64,000 nucleotides of DNA, from the NCBI GenBank assembly GCA_963715045.1, contig CAVQRC010000038.1, forward strand, positions 124,001-188,000. The letters run 5' to 3'. Below, piece by piece: positions 1 through 8,242 of the stretch. Numbering within the stretch: the first letter of the stretch is position 1; the number at the start of each line of letters is the position of its first letter. Both the position numbers and the translations under genes were made by a program. The notes under the pieces were generated by a model. The model did no database searches. It was not told the origin of the DNA and worked only from the letters and a program-made list of their open reading frames with translations. This DNA comes from CAVQRC01 sp963715045 (GTDB lineage Bacteria > Planctomycetota > Planctomycetia > Pirellulales > Lacipirellulaceae).

Positions 1-259
1 CAGAGCCGTCGTTATCCTCGGCGAAGGGAAGAATGGCCGCAGGCCACGGTGGTCCCTTGGGAATGGCTCCTCCGTCGGTGAAGAAAGACTCGGCAGGCAG
101 CGCGTTTCGGGAGCCCTCAAAGTGGTGTAGCGCGAGACAGCTGGTTTACCGTGGAAGGGACATGCGCTGCGATTGCGGGTGCCGCGTGCCACGCGGGTAC
201 CGCCGTTGGCGAGCGGCTCACACACCCCAGGCGACGGGAAGCCCAGTCGACGGCCGAGA
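1..259. other. window edge without recognised gene
   Basis: Open frames here on both strands are short, overlap one another and have no recognisable family signature. The stretch lies downstream of the minus-strand membrane protein that ends at 260. I see no RNA gene, repeat or terminator in it. Confidence 0.5.
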
Positions 260-785
260 TCAGGACGATTGGACTTCTTGGGCCGGTTCGTGCGGAATGA
301 CCGCGTAGGCATTGTGCCTGAACAGCGACCGTAATTTGTCCCAGAATTCGCCGCCCAAGACGAACAGGCTGGTCAGCAGCAAGACGTCCAATGAAAGGGC
401 GTAGATCAGCTGGCCATACGCGAAGCCAGGAACGAAATGTCCCAAGTAGGGCGTCGCCCAAGCGAACGCCAAGGGGATCGCGAACATTACCAGCCCGATG
501 CTGTAGCGACGACGGCCCACCTTGCGCGGCGGACCATACGTTCGCAGGAAGGCAAACACCCAGGCCTTGATAAGGGCAAAGCCCTCCTTACCTGCGACAG
601 CTGCGGCGGCGATCAACAGGATTTCTGCCGCCACTAGCCATGACGCCGCTCAAGACGGCGGTTCCAGCTGCCGAAACTCCCAGCAGCGGCAGGATCGGAA
701 TCACTACGGGCCAGCCGATGCTCACGACGAAAAGCGCGCAGGCAATTTTGGTCCGCCAACCGAACGGAGGTTGTGCGTCACTCAT
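260..785 (-). CDS. small integral membrane protein (transporter-suffix-like), frameshifted
   Basis: Two reading frames join into one protein of about 174 residues. The first frame starts with ATG at 785 (MSDAQPPFGW) and carries a hydrophobic segment ending near VLSGVMA. The second frame picks up at AAEILLIAAAAVAGKEGF and carries two to three more hydrophobic helices, ending HNAYAVIPHEPAQ. The switch lies near 632-640 and fits one extra base. The overall pattern, including a GKEGF-type loop, resembles the small 'transporter suffix' membrane family, but this is recalled from sequence style and not searched. It sits directly downstream of the sulfatase gene, whose last frame runs into it without a stop. 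Cellular role unknown. Confidence 0.55.
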
Positions 786-855
786 GACGGCCCTGTTTCT
801 CCAGCGGCCAAGCTGACTCTCTACACGCTCTGCAACCTTGGTGGCGGATGAAACG

Positions 856-2450
856 TTACTGTCGCGCACTTCCTGCGTCTGCATTTGCTGCAGCACTTTA
901 TCAACACTCAGGCTGGAGCCTTTCGTGGGTGGGAATTCCTTCAGCGACTCAAGGTGAGCTCGAACGATTGTCTGGGCTGGCACCATGGTCCACATCTTGT
1001 CGGCCATCCACCGCAAATACATTTGGCTCTGGTCCATATACCTCTCGTACGGATCCTGTCGGAGATTCACGATTTTCGGCCAACTTGGACTCTTGCGGTA
1101 GGCCGTTGTGATGTCTCCTTCGTGCATCGTGAAATGCAGTTTCCAGTCCTTGTAGCGAATCGCGTTGAGGTTGCCGCCAGCGTCGAAGTACAGGATTTCT
1201 CGCGTTTGCCGGGGCCGTTTCCAGTCAGCAGATCCAATTGGTTGTAACCGTCGATGTGGGCCTTGAACCGTTTGTCACCGGCCTGGTAGCCCGTCAACAG
1301 CTTTTCCTTGACGTTTGGTTCACCAACGGCGGCCAGCATTGTCGGCAACCAGTCCTGGTGCGACAAGATGTCGTTGATGATCTTGCCTTGGGGGAACTTC
1401 GCCGGCCAGCGAACCATAGAAGGCACGCGAAAACCACCTTCGGAGGTTAGTCCCTTTTCACCACGGAAAGGATGATTACCACCTTCAGGCCAGGTAAAGA
1501 TCTCGGCGCCATTGTCTGTCGAGAACATGACGATGGTGTTGTCAGCGATGCCAAGATCGTCAAGCTTGTCGAGCAGTTCGCCGACTACATAATCAAGCTC
1601 CATCATGCCGTCGGCGTAGATTCCGTAGCCTGACTTGTCTTTCCACTTCTCACTGCAGGCGGATCCAGACATGATTCCGCGTCGAGTTGTGCCACAGAAA
1701 GAACGGTTTTTTGGCGGCGTGGGATTTTTCGATGAACGCCAGTGAACGCTCGAGCAGATCTTCTTCGACCGTTTCCATGCGTTTACGCGTCAGCGGGCCG
1801 GTGTCTTTGATCTTCTGCTTGCCGACACGGCCCCAACGAGGATCAACGGTGGGGTCATCTACGTCGGTCGCAACGCAGTCCAGCAGGCCGCGGGGGCCGA
1901 ACTTTGCTTTGAACGCGGGATCCTTTGGGTAGTCGGGATCTTCGGGTTCTTCTTCGGCGTTCAGGTGATAAAGGTTGCCGTAGAATTCATCAAAGCCGTG
2001 CACTGTGGGCAGGAATTCGTTGCGATCGCCGAGGTGGTTCTTGCCGATCTGCGCGGTCGCGTATCCCAGCGGCTTGAGCAGTTCGGCAATGGTCGGATCT
2101 TTGGCCTGGACGCCCTGTTCGGAGCCGGGCATCCCGATCGTAAGCAATCCGGTGCGGAACGGATTCTGACCAAGTATGAACGAGGCGCGTCCCGCAGTGC
2201 ACGACTGCTGAGCGTAGTAGTCCGTGAACAGGATTCCTTCATTCGCGATGCGGTCAATGTTTGGCGTGCGGCCTCCCATCATGCCGCGGTGATACGCGCT
2301 GATATTGCTGACGCCGATGTCGTCTCCCCAGATTACGAGGATGTTGGGTTTCTCTTGAGCCGACGCGATCTCGGTCGAGATCGCCACCACGCTGGCAGTC
2401 ATGATGGCCGCCAGAACGGCGGACGATCGGTGATACTTCGCAGTCATCAT
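856..2450 (-). CDS. exported arylsulfatase, broken by frameshifts
   Basis: Alkaline-phosphatase-superfamily sulfatase, expected to hydrolyse sulfate esters in the periplasm or outside the cell. Residues 1-31 form a signal peptide ending in IASA. The metal-site motif WGDD lies near residue 41. The formylglycine motif CTAGR (Cys84) is followed by the GQNPFRTG region. The chain is split into three frames: one extra base near 1655 (WIRLQ-stop should read on as RL-SEKWKDKSGYG), and one base lost near 1192-1197 (GKRE continues as ILYFDAGGN). The C-terminal part (DPYERYMDQSQMYLRW, SLSVDKVL) is typical of planctomycete arylsulfatases. No stop follows in that frame; a stop at 856-858 exists in another frame, so a third shift is possible. 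Either a decayed gene or sequence error. Confidence 0.75.
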
Positions 2451-2525
2451 GTGTTGCTCTCTTTCTTTAGCTGGACTTCAAAGAAGGCGCGGCCCTGGGC
2501 CCGGTGTTGCCCGCCCGCCCGCACG

Positions 2526-3290
2526 TTAGTTGCCTTGCTGATCTTGCTCACCCTGCGGGTCGGGCATTTTTACCAAGAGCCAGTTTTCTCGCGTGCCGTC
2601 CTGATAATGGACCACCGCACTCGATTGCTGTTCGGTGACGTTGTAAAGCCCAGTCTCCACGACGACGTCGTCCTGGTCGCCAATTGTGATGGCCAGCCGA
2701 GTGGACTCGCGGTCGGCGCCGCCCTGCACGGACAGATTCTCATTATTGGTCGTGTTGGCAAACGAGCCGGCGACGATGCCTTCGCGGGTGATGGCCAGTT
2801 GCAGAAACATTGTCGGATCACCGGCTTGGGATTTGCAGAGGGCGAAAACTCCCAGCGGCAGCCATTCGAGTTTGTCCGCCTCTTGGGCATCGATTTTTTC
2901 CTGGAGAAGGGGTTCCTGCTGGGATTTCGCCGGCCTCAATCGCTGCGGCCCGCGGATTGCGGCCAGTAACCGATCTGGCGGTTCGCCCTTGTGAGCGAAA
3001 CTGGCAATACCGGCAGAGTGGACATCGGCCCGAGCTTCTTCGCGCACGCTCAGAGCAACGAGCGAAGGTGGTTCCTCGAAGAGTTGCAGTAGATCCAGCA
3101 GCGTATCGACGCGTTGTCCCAGCGCGTCCCAATCGAGGACAACGCGTGGCGCCCCCGTGTCCTTGATCTTGACCAACAGTTCCGCGATGTCCTCAACCAC
3201 TCCCACAAGTTCCAAGTCTGGCTGTACGCGAACCAGCATCCCGATGGCGTCACGGATAGACTTGTTGTCAGAGGCCACGATGATTTGCAT
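2526..3290 (-). CDS. receiver domain fused to planctomycete-type C-terminal module
   Basis: 254 residues in one frame. Residues 1-115 look like a CheY-type receiver domain: acidic Asp8, candidate phospho-acceptor Asp53 or Asp55 (VLDWDALG), a Ser near 81 and the conserved Lys101 (AHKGEPP). There is no helix-turn-helix or enzymatic output. After a Gln-rich linker, residues 140-250 (LGVFALC, DPTMFLQLA, VVVETGLYNV, ENWLLVKM) resemble a module often annotated in planctomycetes as mu-protocadherin-like; its function is unknown. It lies downstream of the LuxR regulator and histidine kinase on the same strand, so the kinase could phosphorylate it, which is inference. An AT-rich perfect palindrome sits about 100 bases upstream of its start. 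Confidence 0.6.
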   Translation of the reverse strand: MQIIVASDNKSIRDAIGMLVRVQPDLELVGVVEDIAELLVKIKDTGAPRVVLDWDALGQRVDTLLDLLQLFEEPPSLVALSVREEARADVHSAGIASFAHKGEPPDRLLAAIRGPQRLRPAKSQQEPLLQEKIDAQEADKLEWLPLGVFALCKSQAGDPTMFLQLAITREGIVAGSFANTTNNENLSVQGGADRESTRLAITIGDQDDVVVETGLYNVTEQQSSAVVHYQDGTRENWLLVKMPDPQGEQDQQGN

Positions 3291-3390
3291 CTCTCGCCCC
3301 CAGTCGCAGACGAATTGGGACCAAATTCAGCTCCCGCCCGAGCCTCGAAGTGACTCAAACTACGAGAGATGGACACCCGATCGCTATCCG

Positions 3391-3421
3391 ACAGATGTAC
3401 CAATTCGATTGGTACATCTGT
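3391..3421. promoter_or_regulatory. perfect 14-bp palindrome with 3-base centre
   Basis: The arms acagatgtaccaat and attggtacatctgt are exact reverse complements separated by TCG. The site lies between the stop of the LuxR regulator (3453) and the start of the receiver-fusion gene (3290). No T run follows on either strand, and the stem is AT-rich, so an operator fits better than an intrinsic terminator. It is a candidate binding site for the adjacent regulator; this is not proven. Confidence 0.55.
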
Positions 3422-3452
3422 ACTACTCGAGCACAGCGAATGCGATCGCCGC

Positions 3453-4088
3453 TTAAGAAATGAGCCCGCGTTCCACGGCGATCGCCGCAACCGCGGCCCG
3501 ATTGGCCGCGCCGAGCTTCTTGCTGAGGTGGGTCACGTGATGGCGGACAGTGAAGGGACTGATGTGCAACTGCCTGCCAATCTGTTTGTTGGTCATTCCC
3601 TTCGCCAGCAGCACGAGCACGTCATGCTCGCGGATGGTCAGAGCGACGTCGCAACGGGTGCGATCCGACAGCAAATCCTGGGCTGCCTGCGGCGCCATGG
3701 TGGTTTGACCTGCATGGGCAGCGCGAATGGCATTCGCCAGATTATCCTTGCTGGCATCCTTCAGCACATAGCCGACGGCCCCGGCCTCGATCGATCGTCG
3801 AACGAGGTCGTGATCGTGAAAACTGGTGAGAATCAGAACCTGCACGGTTGGGCAAGCCGCCCTGATGGCGGCAGTCGTTTGAATGCCGTCCATGCCGGGC
3901 ATTCTCATGTCTACGAGTGCGACGTCGGGAGATGTCTCATGGCAGAGCTGCACGGCGTCTTCCCCTCGCTGTGCCTCCCCGACCAACTCCAGATCATCGA
4001 ACGCCAGCAGTGTGAATCTTACTCCACCCCGCATGATCTCGTGATCGTCGACGGTCAGTACGCGAATTGGCCTCGATTTAGCATCCAT
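3453..4088 (-). CDS. NarL/LuxR-family response regulator
   Basis: About 211 residues. The receiver domain has the acidic pair in LTVDDHE, the phospho-acceptor in VALVDMRMPGMDG and a conserved Lys in YVLKDAS. The C-terminal LuxR-type helix-turn-helix (LTIREHDVLVLLAKGMTNKQIGRQL-type) ends in AVERGLIS. The start MDAKSRPIRVL at 4088 overlaps the kinase stop (4078) by 11 bases; an upstream ATG at 4103 would overlap by 26. Such overlap implies translational coupling with the kinase gene, making an ordinary two-component pair. The target genes are unknown; the palindrome just downstream is one candidate. Confidence 0.9.
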   Translation of the reverse strand: MDAKSRPIRVLTVDDHEIMRGGVRFTLLAFDDLELVGEAQRGEDAVQLCHETSPDVALVDMRMPGMDGIQTTAAIRAACPTVQVLILTSFHDHDLVRRSIEAGAVGYVLKDASKDNLANAIRAAHAGQTTMAPQAAQDLLSDRTRCDVALTIREHDVLVLLAKGMTNKQIGRQLHISPFTVRHHVTHLSKKLGAANRAAVAAIAVERGLIS

Positions 4089-5463
4089 CCGTTGCCTCCC
4101 CAACGGTTGAGCTTGCCCACTCGACTTTCACAATCGTTCCTGCTTGAAGTGTCGAGTCGATCTGCAACTGGCCGCCAATCGCTCGGACCCGAGCGCGCAT
4201 GATCTTCAGGCCCATGCCCGTCGACGGTGATCTGTTGTGGTCAAACCCAAGCCCATTGTCGTGAATTGTCAACACGACGTTCTGTTCGGCGCAGATCAGG
4301 TGGATCTTTACGTCAGTTGCCCGCGCATGCTTGACGACATTATGAAGCGCCTCCTGCGCGACGCGAAAGAGCGTTACTTGAACGTCGTCGGGCAATCGCC
4401 GGTCACCTTCGATCGCGACATTCACCGGCACTCGCGTCCGGCCCGCCGCTGCTCCAGCCAGCTGCTTGAGCAATTCGCCAAGAGTTTTCTCCAGCAGGGC
4501 AGCGGGATGCAATTCCAGCAGCAGGGTCCGCATCTCCGCCAGGGCTCCCTTGGTGAGCAGCTTCAGATCGGCGAGGCCCCGCCGCGCTTCCTCGGGATGT
4601 CGGTCCCACACCTCTGGCAGTGCGTCGGCGATCGCGGCCGTCGAGAACAGACTCTGCGTCACACTGTCGTGCAGGTCGCCGGCGATTCGGCTCCGCTCGT
4701 CTGCTACGGCTGCCTGCAATTCTTTTTCCTTCTGCACCAGCTGGGAAGACAGTTGCACCTTTCGCAGAACCTCACCTGCCAGTTCGTAGCTCATCAAGCC
4801 CACCAACGCCAGGAAGCCGAAGGTAGAGAGATAGGGTGAGTCGAGTCGTCCCGTGTCAATCAAGAATGCATGCGTTCCGAAACAACCCATGAAGCCGATG
4901 ACTGCGACACCAAACAACGCCGCACGTCGATGATGTTTTCGCACCCAAATCCGATAGCATCCCTCCGCGACGACAATCAGCACAGTAACCAACGCCAATT
5001 CGGTGACAAGACGCAGTGGATTGGCCTCGCCGCGAGCGAGCCAGAAACTCTCTCCCCAGGGAAGCATGATCTTTCGCAGCCCGGTCAATTCTGCATAGAG
5101 AAAGCTGGCCGGGGAGAAGATGTTTATTATCATCGCCAGAATCAGCAGACCGGTGATCACCGCTGTGAAACTCTTTCCTCCGCGAGAGACATCCGCGTAC
5201 ACGACGATGAACCAGAGCGTAGCAATTCCCCACAATCCAGAAGTGGTCACGTACCAGCGGAGCGCCATGGACATTGTTTCAATCGAGTCCGATCGATACA
5301 TGTTGGCCTCGGCCAGCGCATTGGCGGCGGCGGCGGCAAGCGCGATCGCAAACAGCAAATGCTTGACTTCGCTGCGGACGCGGGACCACACGAGCGAATG
5401 AATGAACGCCATGGCAAGAAATGCTGCTGCCGCCATGCATTGTGCGATCACCAGATAGCTCAT
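4078..5463 (-). CDS. membrane sensor histidine kinase, HisKA_3 (NarX/DesK-like) type
   Basis: 461 residues. The first about 230 residues contain around seven hydrophobic helices and form an integral-membrane sensor without a large periplasmic domain. A short linker helix leads to the dimerisation box with the phospho-accepting His265 (IAGDLHDSVTQS). The ATPase part follows: N box around Asn375 (EALHNVVKHA), G1 box DNGLGF at 402-407 and G2 box GMGLKIM near 416. It ends in an overlap with the response regulator gene, the expected partner. The signal sensed is not visible in the sequence. Confidence 0.9.
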   Translation of the reverse strand: MSYLVIAQCMAAAAFLAMAFIHSLVWSRVRSEVKHLLFAIALAAAAANALAEANMYRSDSIETMSMALRWYVTTSGLWGIATLWFIVVYADVSRGGKSFTAVITGLLILAMIINIFSPASFLYAELTGLRKIMLPWGESFWLARGEANPLRLVTELALVTVLIVVAEGCYRIWVRKHHRRAALFGVAVIGFMGCFGTHAFLIDTGRLDSPYLSTFGFLALVGLMSYELAGEVLRKVQLSSQLVQKEKELQAAVADERSRIAGDLHDSVTQSLFSTAAIADALPEVWDRHPEEARRGLADLKLLTKGALAEMRTLLLELHPAALLEKTLGELLKQLAGAAAGRTRVPVNVAIEGDRRLPDDVQVTLFRVAQEALHNVVKHARATDVKIHLICAEQNVVLTIHDNGLGFDHNRSPSTGMGLKIMRARVRAIGGQLQIDSTLQAGTIVKVEWASSTVGEATDGC

Positions 5464-5498
5464 GGCACAGCTCTCAACGCGCGGAGGCAGACTTCGGG

Positions 5499-5570
5499 CC
5501 GATCCCAGAATTCGTTTGAGCTACCGAACTCCCCGGCCTTAGGACACGTTCGGCGAGGATTTGGGATAGG
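5499..5570. repeat. 72-bp dispersed element, copy 1
   Basis: The ends are ccgatccca and tgggatagg, a 9-base inverted repeat with one mismatch, exactly 72 bases apart. The same spacing and ends occur at 7336 and 59121. This copy lies between the kinase start (5463) and the lipoprotein stop (5579). Its interior is more diverged than in the other two copies. Confidence 0.55.
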
Positions 5571-5578
5571 TTCTCAGA

Positions 5579-6520
5579 TCACTCCCGCAGTTCGTCGAAC
5601 GTTTCGTCTTCGAGGAGATCGAGGTCGGCGGGGATCTGGGCCAGTCGGACCAGGATGAGTTTATCCTGGGGGCCGTCGGGCGAGGCGACCTTGTGGAAGT
5701 AGTGGCCCAGGCTTCCATCGCAGTCGGGAGTTGCGGCGAGTACGAGCATCTGTCCAGCTCCCAGTCGGGCCACGGTGCGGAGTTCGTCGAACACCATGCG
5801 ATCCTTGCTCGTGTCGAGCCGCCAATACATGCCCTCGCCGGCCGTGAAACGGTTTTTGGCCTGTCCGTGATGGATCTCAGGCGTGAGCTGCAGGCGGACC
5901 TGTTGGTTGACTTCGATTTCTGGCTGCAAGGCGTATAAGCACTGCGCCAGACGAAGCCTGCGGCCGGCCAGGTTTTCGCCGTCGTGGAAGAGGAGGGGCA
6001 TTTCGTCAAGGACACCCGAGGCAGCGATGGCCGCTCGGCGACCGTGCCGGTAGGTGTGGATGTGACGCGTGACGGTGGGAACGTCGTCGAGCGTAAGAGT
6101 CTGGCCGGCACTGGCGGCGGCGGGATCGGCCGCGGCGATCTCGGTCTGGTCCGGCGGTTCCAATCCGTCCTCGAGTTGGAGGATCTCGGCCAGCGAGGTC
6201 GGGATCGACCCGCCAAGGATGCCGATGCGAATCCCGTTGCGGTGCAGTTCGCGGCGAGCGTCGGCGTCGATCGCGGTTTCGTCAATCGAATCCCAAATGG
6301 CTTTCAGGGCCTCATGCCCGCGGGGAACCCGGGCGAGAATGATCTCGAGAACGACCGAGTCGCTGGCGTTCTGCGGGGCCCTCAAGGGCGATGGCAGGTC
6401 GATCTCCTGGCCGGTGCTGAGCCAGGGATTGAGGCAGCCTGGCAGGACGACCAGCAGGAGCGTACTGGCCGTGGCCAGTGTGCAGGCGCGCGTGCATGAC
6501 GTCACGATGGAAATCGCCAC
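5579..6520 (-). CDS. hypothetical lipoprotein
   Basis: 313 residues. A hydrophobic N-terminus ends in the lipobox LVVLPGC (Cys29), so export and lipid anchoring are likely. The mature chain has no domain I recognise; it includes LEIILARVPRGHE near residue 60 and DELRTVARLGAGQMLVLAA towards the C-terminus, in the style of planctomycete hypothetical lipoproteins. It stands alone between the kinase gene and the metallopeptidase gene. Function unknown. Confidence 0.7.
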   Translation of the reverse strand: MAISIVTSCTRACTLATASTLLLVVLPGCLNPWLSTGQEIDLPSPLRAPQNASDSVVLEIILARVPRGHEALKAIWDSIDETAIDADARRELHRNGIRIGILGGSIPTSLAEILQLEDGLEPPDQTEIAAADPAAASAGQTLTLDDVPTVTRHIHTYRHGRRAAIAASGVLDEMPLLFHDGENLAGRRLRLAQCLYALQPEIEVNQQVRLQLTPEIHHGQAKNRFTAGEGMYWRLDTSKDRMVFDELRTVARLGAGQMLVLAATPDCDGSLGHYFHKVASPDGPQDKLILVRLAQIPADLDLLEDETFDELRE

Positions 6521-6672
6521 GAAGTGGGATCGGTCGTTGGAAGATTAGAAGCCGTTGCAAAACGTGTCTTCACTACCTTGCTTTCTGGCCGTGAGAGGGC
6601 TGAAATCAGGCATTGACAGTCGCACAAGGCAACCGGACGCGGGAGGGAGGTTACTGGCGTCGCCGTCAGGTG

Positions 6673-7299
6673 TCAAGACGACGCGTGTTCTTGCGGAATC
6701 AGCTTGGGAGCGCGGATCCGCACGCCGGAAACGGCGCCGAACTCATCGACGAGTTGAGCGAACGAGCTGTGCAGGAAGGCGTATAGCGTTTCGGGGGGGC
6801 TGGCGGCGAGCCACTGCTGGGCGAGTCTTCGCGCTGTGCTATCGAAATCGCACTGCGACGGTCCATGGGCATAGTAGCGGCCGGCGAAGCGTCGCAGATC
6901 GCCGTCGAAACCGGGACTGATGTGCCAGAGTTCGTGAAAGACCGTTTCGAGTTTCTCCTCGAAGACATGATCGAGAAATCGAGGGAGATAGAAGGAGAGC
7001 AGATAGAGGTACTCCTGCCCGCTCTCATTGTGGTAGCGCTGCACGGTGTACCGTCGTCCTCGGCGGAGACCATGTGTCGCGCCGTTCTCGAATCGCATGG
7101 GTGTCAACGAGGCCTGCAGGCCGTGAGCGACCCGTTTGCGGGCCTGAGAGAACCCGATCGCGACGCGTTCCAGGTCAATGTGCCGCAATTCGGGAGAGCG
7201 AACGACGATATCCTGGCAGAGGGTTCGCATGGCTGCGGAGAAATCGAATCCGCGGCGACGGCTAAAGGTACGCGCAGATTGCCGTCGGGGTGCAGGCAT
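6673..7299 (-). CDS. putative HExxH metallopeptidase-like protein
   Basis: 208 residues, no signal peptide. Residues 122-126 read HELWH, a zinc-binding HExxH motif in a helix (KLETVFHELWHISPGFDGD), followed about 20 residues later by HGPSQCDFD, which could supply a third ligand. The start used, MPAPRRQSAR, is followed by a basic segment; an internal Met at residue 24 is an alternative. It follows rplQ on the same strand, separated by the 72-bp element, so it may be the last gene of the alpha operon or a separate unit. The substrate is unknown. Confidence 0.55.
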   Translation of the reverse strand: MPAPRRQSARTFSRRRGFDFSAAMRTLCQDIVVRSPELRHIDLERVAIGFSQARKRVAHGLQASLTPMRFENGATHGLRRGRRYTVQRYHNESGQEYLYLLSFYLPRFLDHVFEEKLETVFHELWHISPGFDGDLRRFAGRYYAHGPSQCDFDSTARRLAQQWLAASPPETLYAFLHSSFAQLVDEFGAVSGVRIRAPKLIPQEHASS

Positions 7300-7335
7300 C
7301 CTTTCCTCCTGGCACGGGCTGTCGCGAACTAAGTA

Positions 7336-7407
7336 CCGATCCCAAAATCTCAGTGAACGGATCCCACGACCCGGAATTTCGGTTTCTGAAACCAGTTATG
7401 GGATCGG
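7336..7407. repeat. 72-bp dispersed element, copy 2
   Basis: The ends ccgatccca and tgggatcgg are perfect 9-base inverted repeats. About 51 of 72 positions match the copy at 59121 by my hand alignment. It lies in the spacer after rplQ, its edge three bases from the stop codon. An inner hairpin ggttt-ctg-aaacc is also visible. It may act as a transcript end for the ribosomal operon. Confidence 0.6.
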
Positions 7408-7409
7408 CT

Positions 7410-8135
7410 TCAAGAGTCGGGCTGCTGCGGTTTGTCCGCTTCGTCGGTCTGCTGCGAGTCGGCCGCATCGCCCGAGTGGTCCTGGGCCGTTTCGCCGTCG
7501 GCAGTCGTTGCTGCCGCTTCGTCGGTCTCGGTTTCGCCGGTCTCGTCGTCGAGGATCGTGTCGGCGGTTGGCTCATCTTCAAATGCGGGCCGCTGGCTCC
7601 GTTCCACGATCCGGTCCCGCACGCCTACGAATTCCAGAATCGCCCGGGTCGCGGAATCGCCGAGGCGAGGTTTGGCGAGACGGAGGATTCGCGTGTAGCC
7701 GCCGTCGCGATCTTCGAAGCGAGGAGCAATCTGGTCGAAGAGCACCTTTACCGCCTGCTTGTCACCGAGCAATCGCAGGCAGCGGCGGCGGGCGTGGAGG
7801 GCGGGTGCCATGGCCTTGTTCCAGTTCTGCCACTGGTCGCTTTCGCGCCACGACTTCCACTGATCGGTGCCTCGATCGGCGTTGGTGTCGTATTCGGCCG
7901 CGCGATCTTCCGCATCGAGCGAGCGGCGGGCGATCGTGATGCACCGCTCGACCAGCGGCCGCACTTCCTTGGCTTTGGTGATGGTGGTCACAATGCGACC
8001 GCGGACTTTGGGCGCGTTCTCTTCGAACTCGGCGTCCCGCTCGGTGAGGAACAGGGCACTGGCGAGGTTTCGGAGCATCGCCCGCTGGTGCTTGGGATTG
8101 CGGCCTAGCTTACGTCCTCGTTTGCGATGTCGCAT
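7410..8135 (-). CDS. rplQ: 50S ribosomal protein L17, extended
   Basis: 241 residues against roughly 120-130 in most bacteria. The L17 core is clear (MRHRKRGRKLGRNPKHQ, LFLTERD, RGGYTRI-like DGGYTRILRLAKPRLGD). Two additions are visible: an insert of about 35 residues near 78-112, rich in Trp, Gln and Asp (QWKSWRESDQWQNW), and an acidic tail from about residue 185 rich in Glu, Asp, Thr and Ala. Last recognised gene of the alpha operon, after rpoA. Confidence 0.95.
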   Translation of the reverse strand: MRHRKRGRKLGRNPKHQRAMLRNLASALFLTERDAEFEENAPKVRGRIVTTITKAKEVRPLVERCITIARRSLDAEDRAAEYDTNADRGTDQWKSWRESDQWQNWNKAMAPALHARRRCLRLLGDKQAVKVLFDQIAPRFEDRDGGYTRILRLAKPRLGDSATRAILEFVGVRDRIVERSQRPAFEDEPTADTILDDETGETETDEAAATTADGETAQDHSGDAADSQQTDEADKPQQPDS

Positions 8136-8242
8136 CGTTGTTCAACTCACGCTTCGTGGCTGGTGAAGGGCATGCTTAGCGGACGCTGCCACGGCAACCG
8201 CTCTGCCCACTGGATCGGCGATCGGAGGTTGGCACGACCGGG

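Noticed and set aside
6525..6533. Fourth copy of the 72-bp element
   Set aside because: Only the tgggatcgg end occurs; there is no matching left end 72 bases away.
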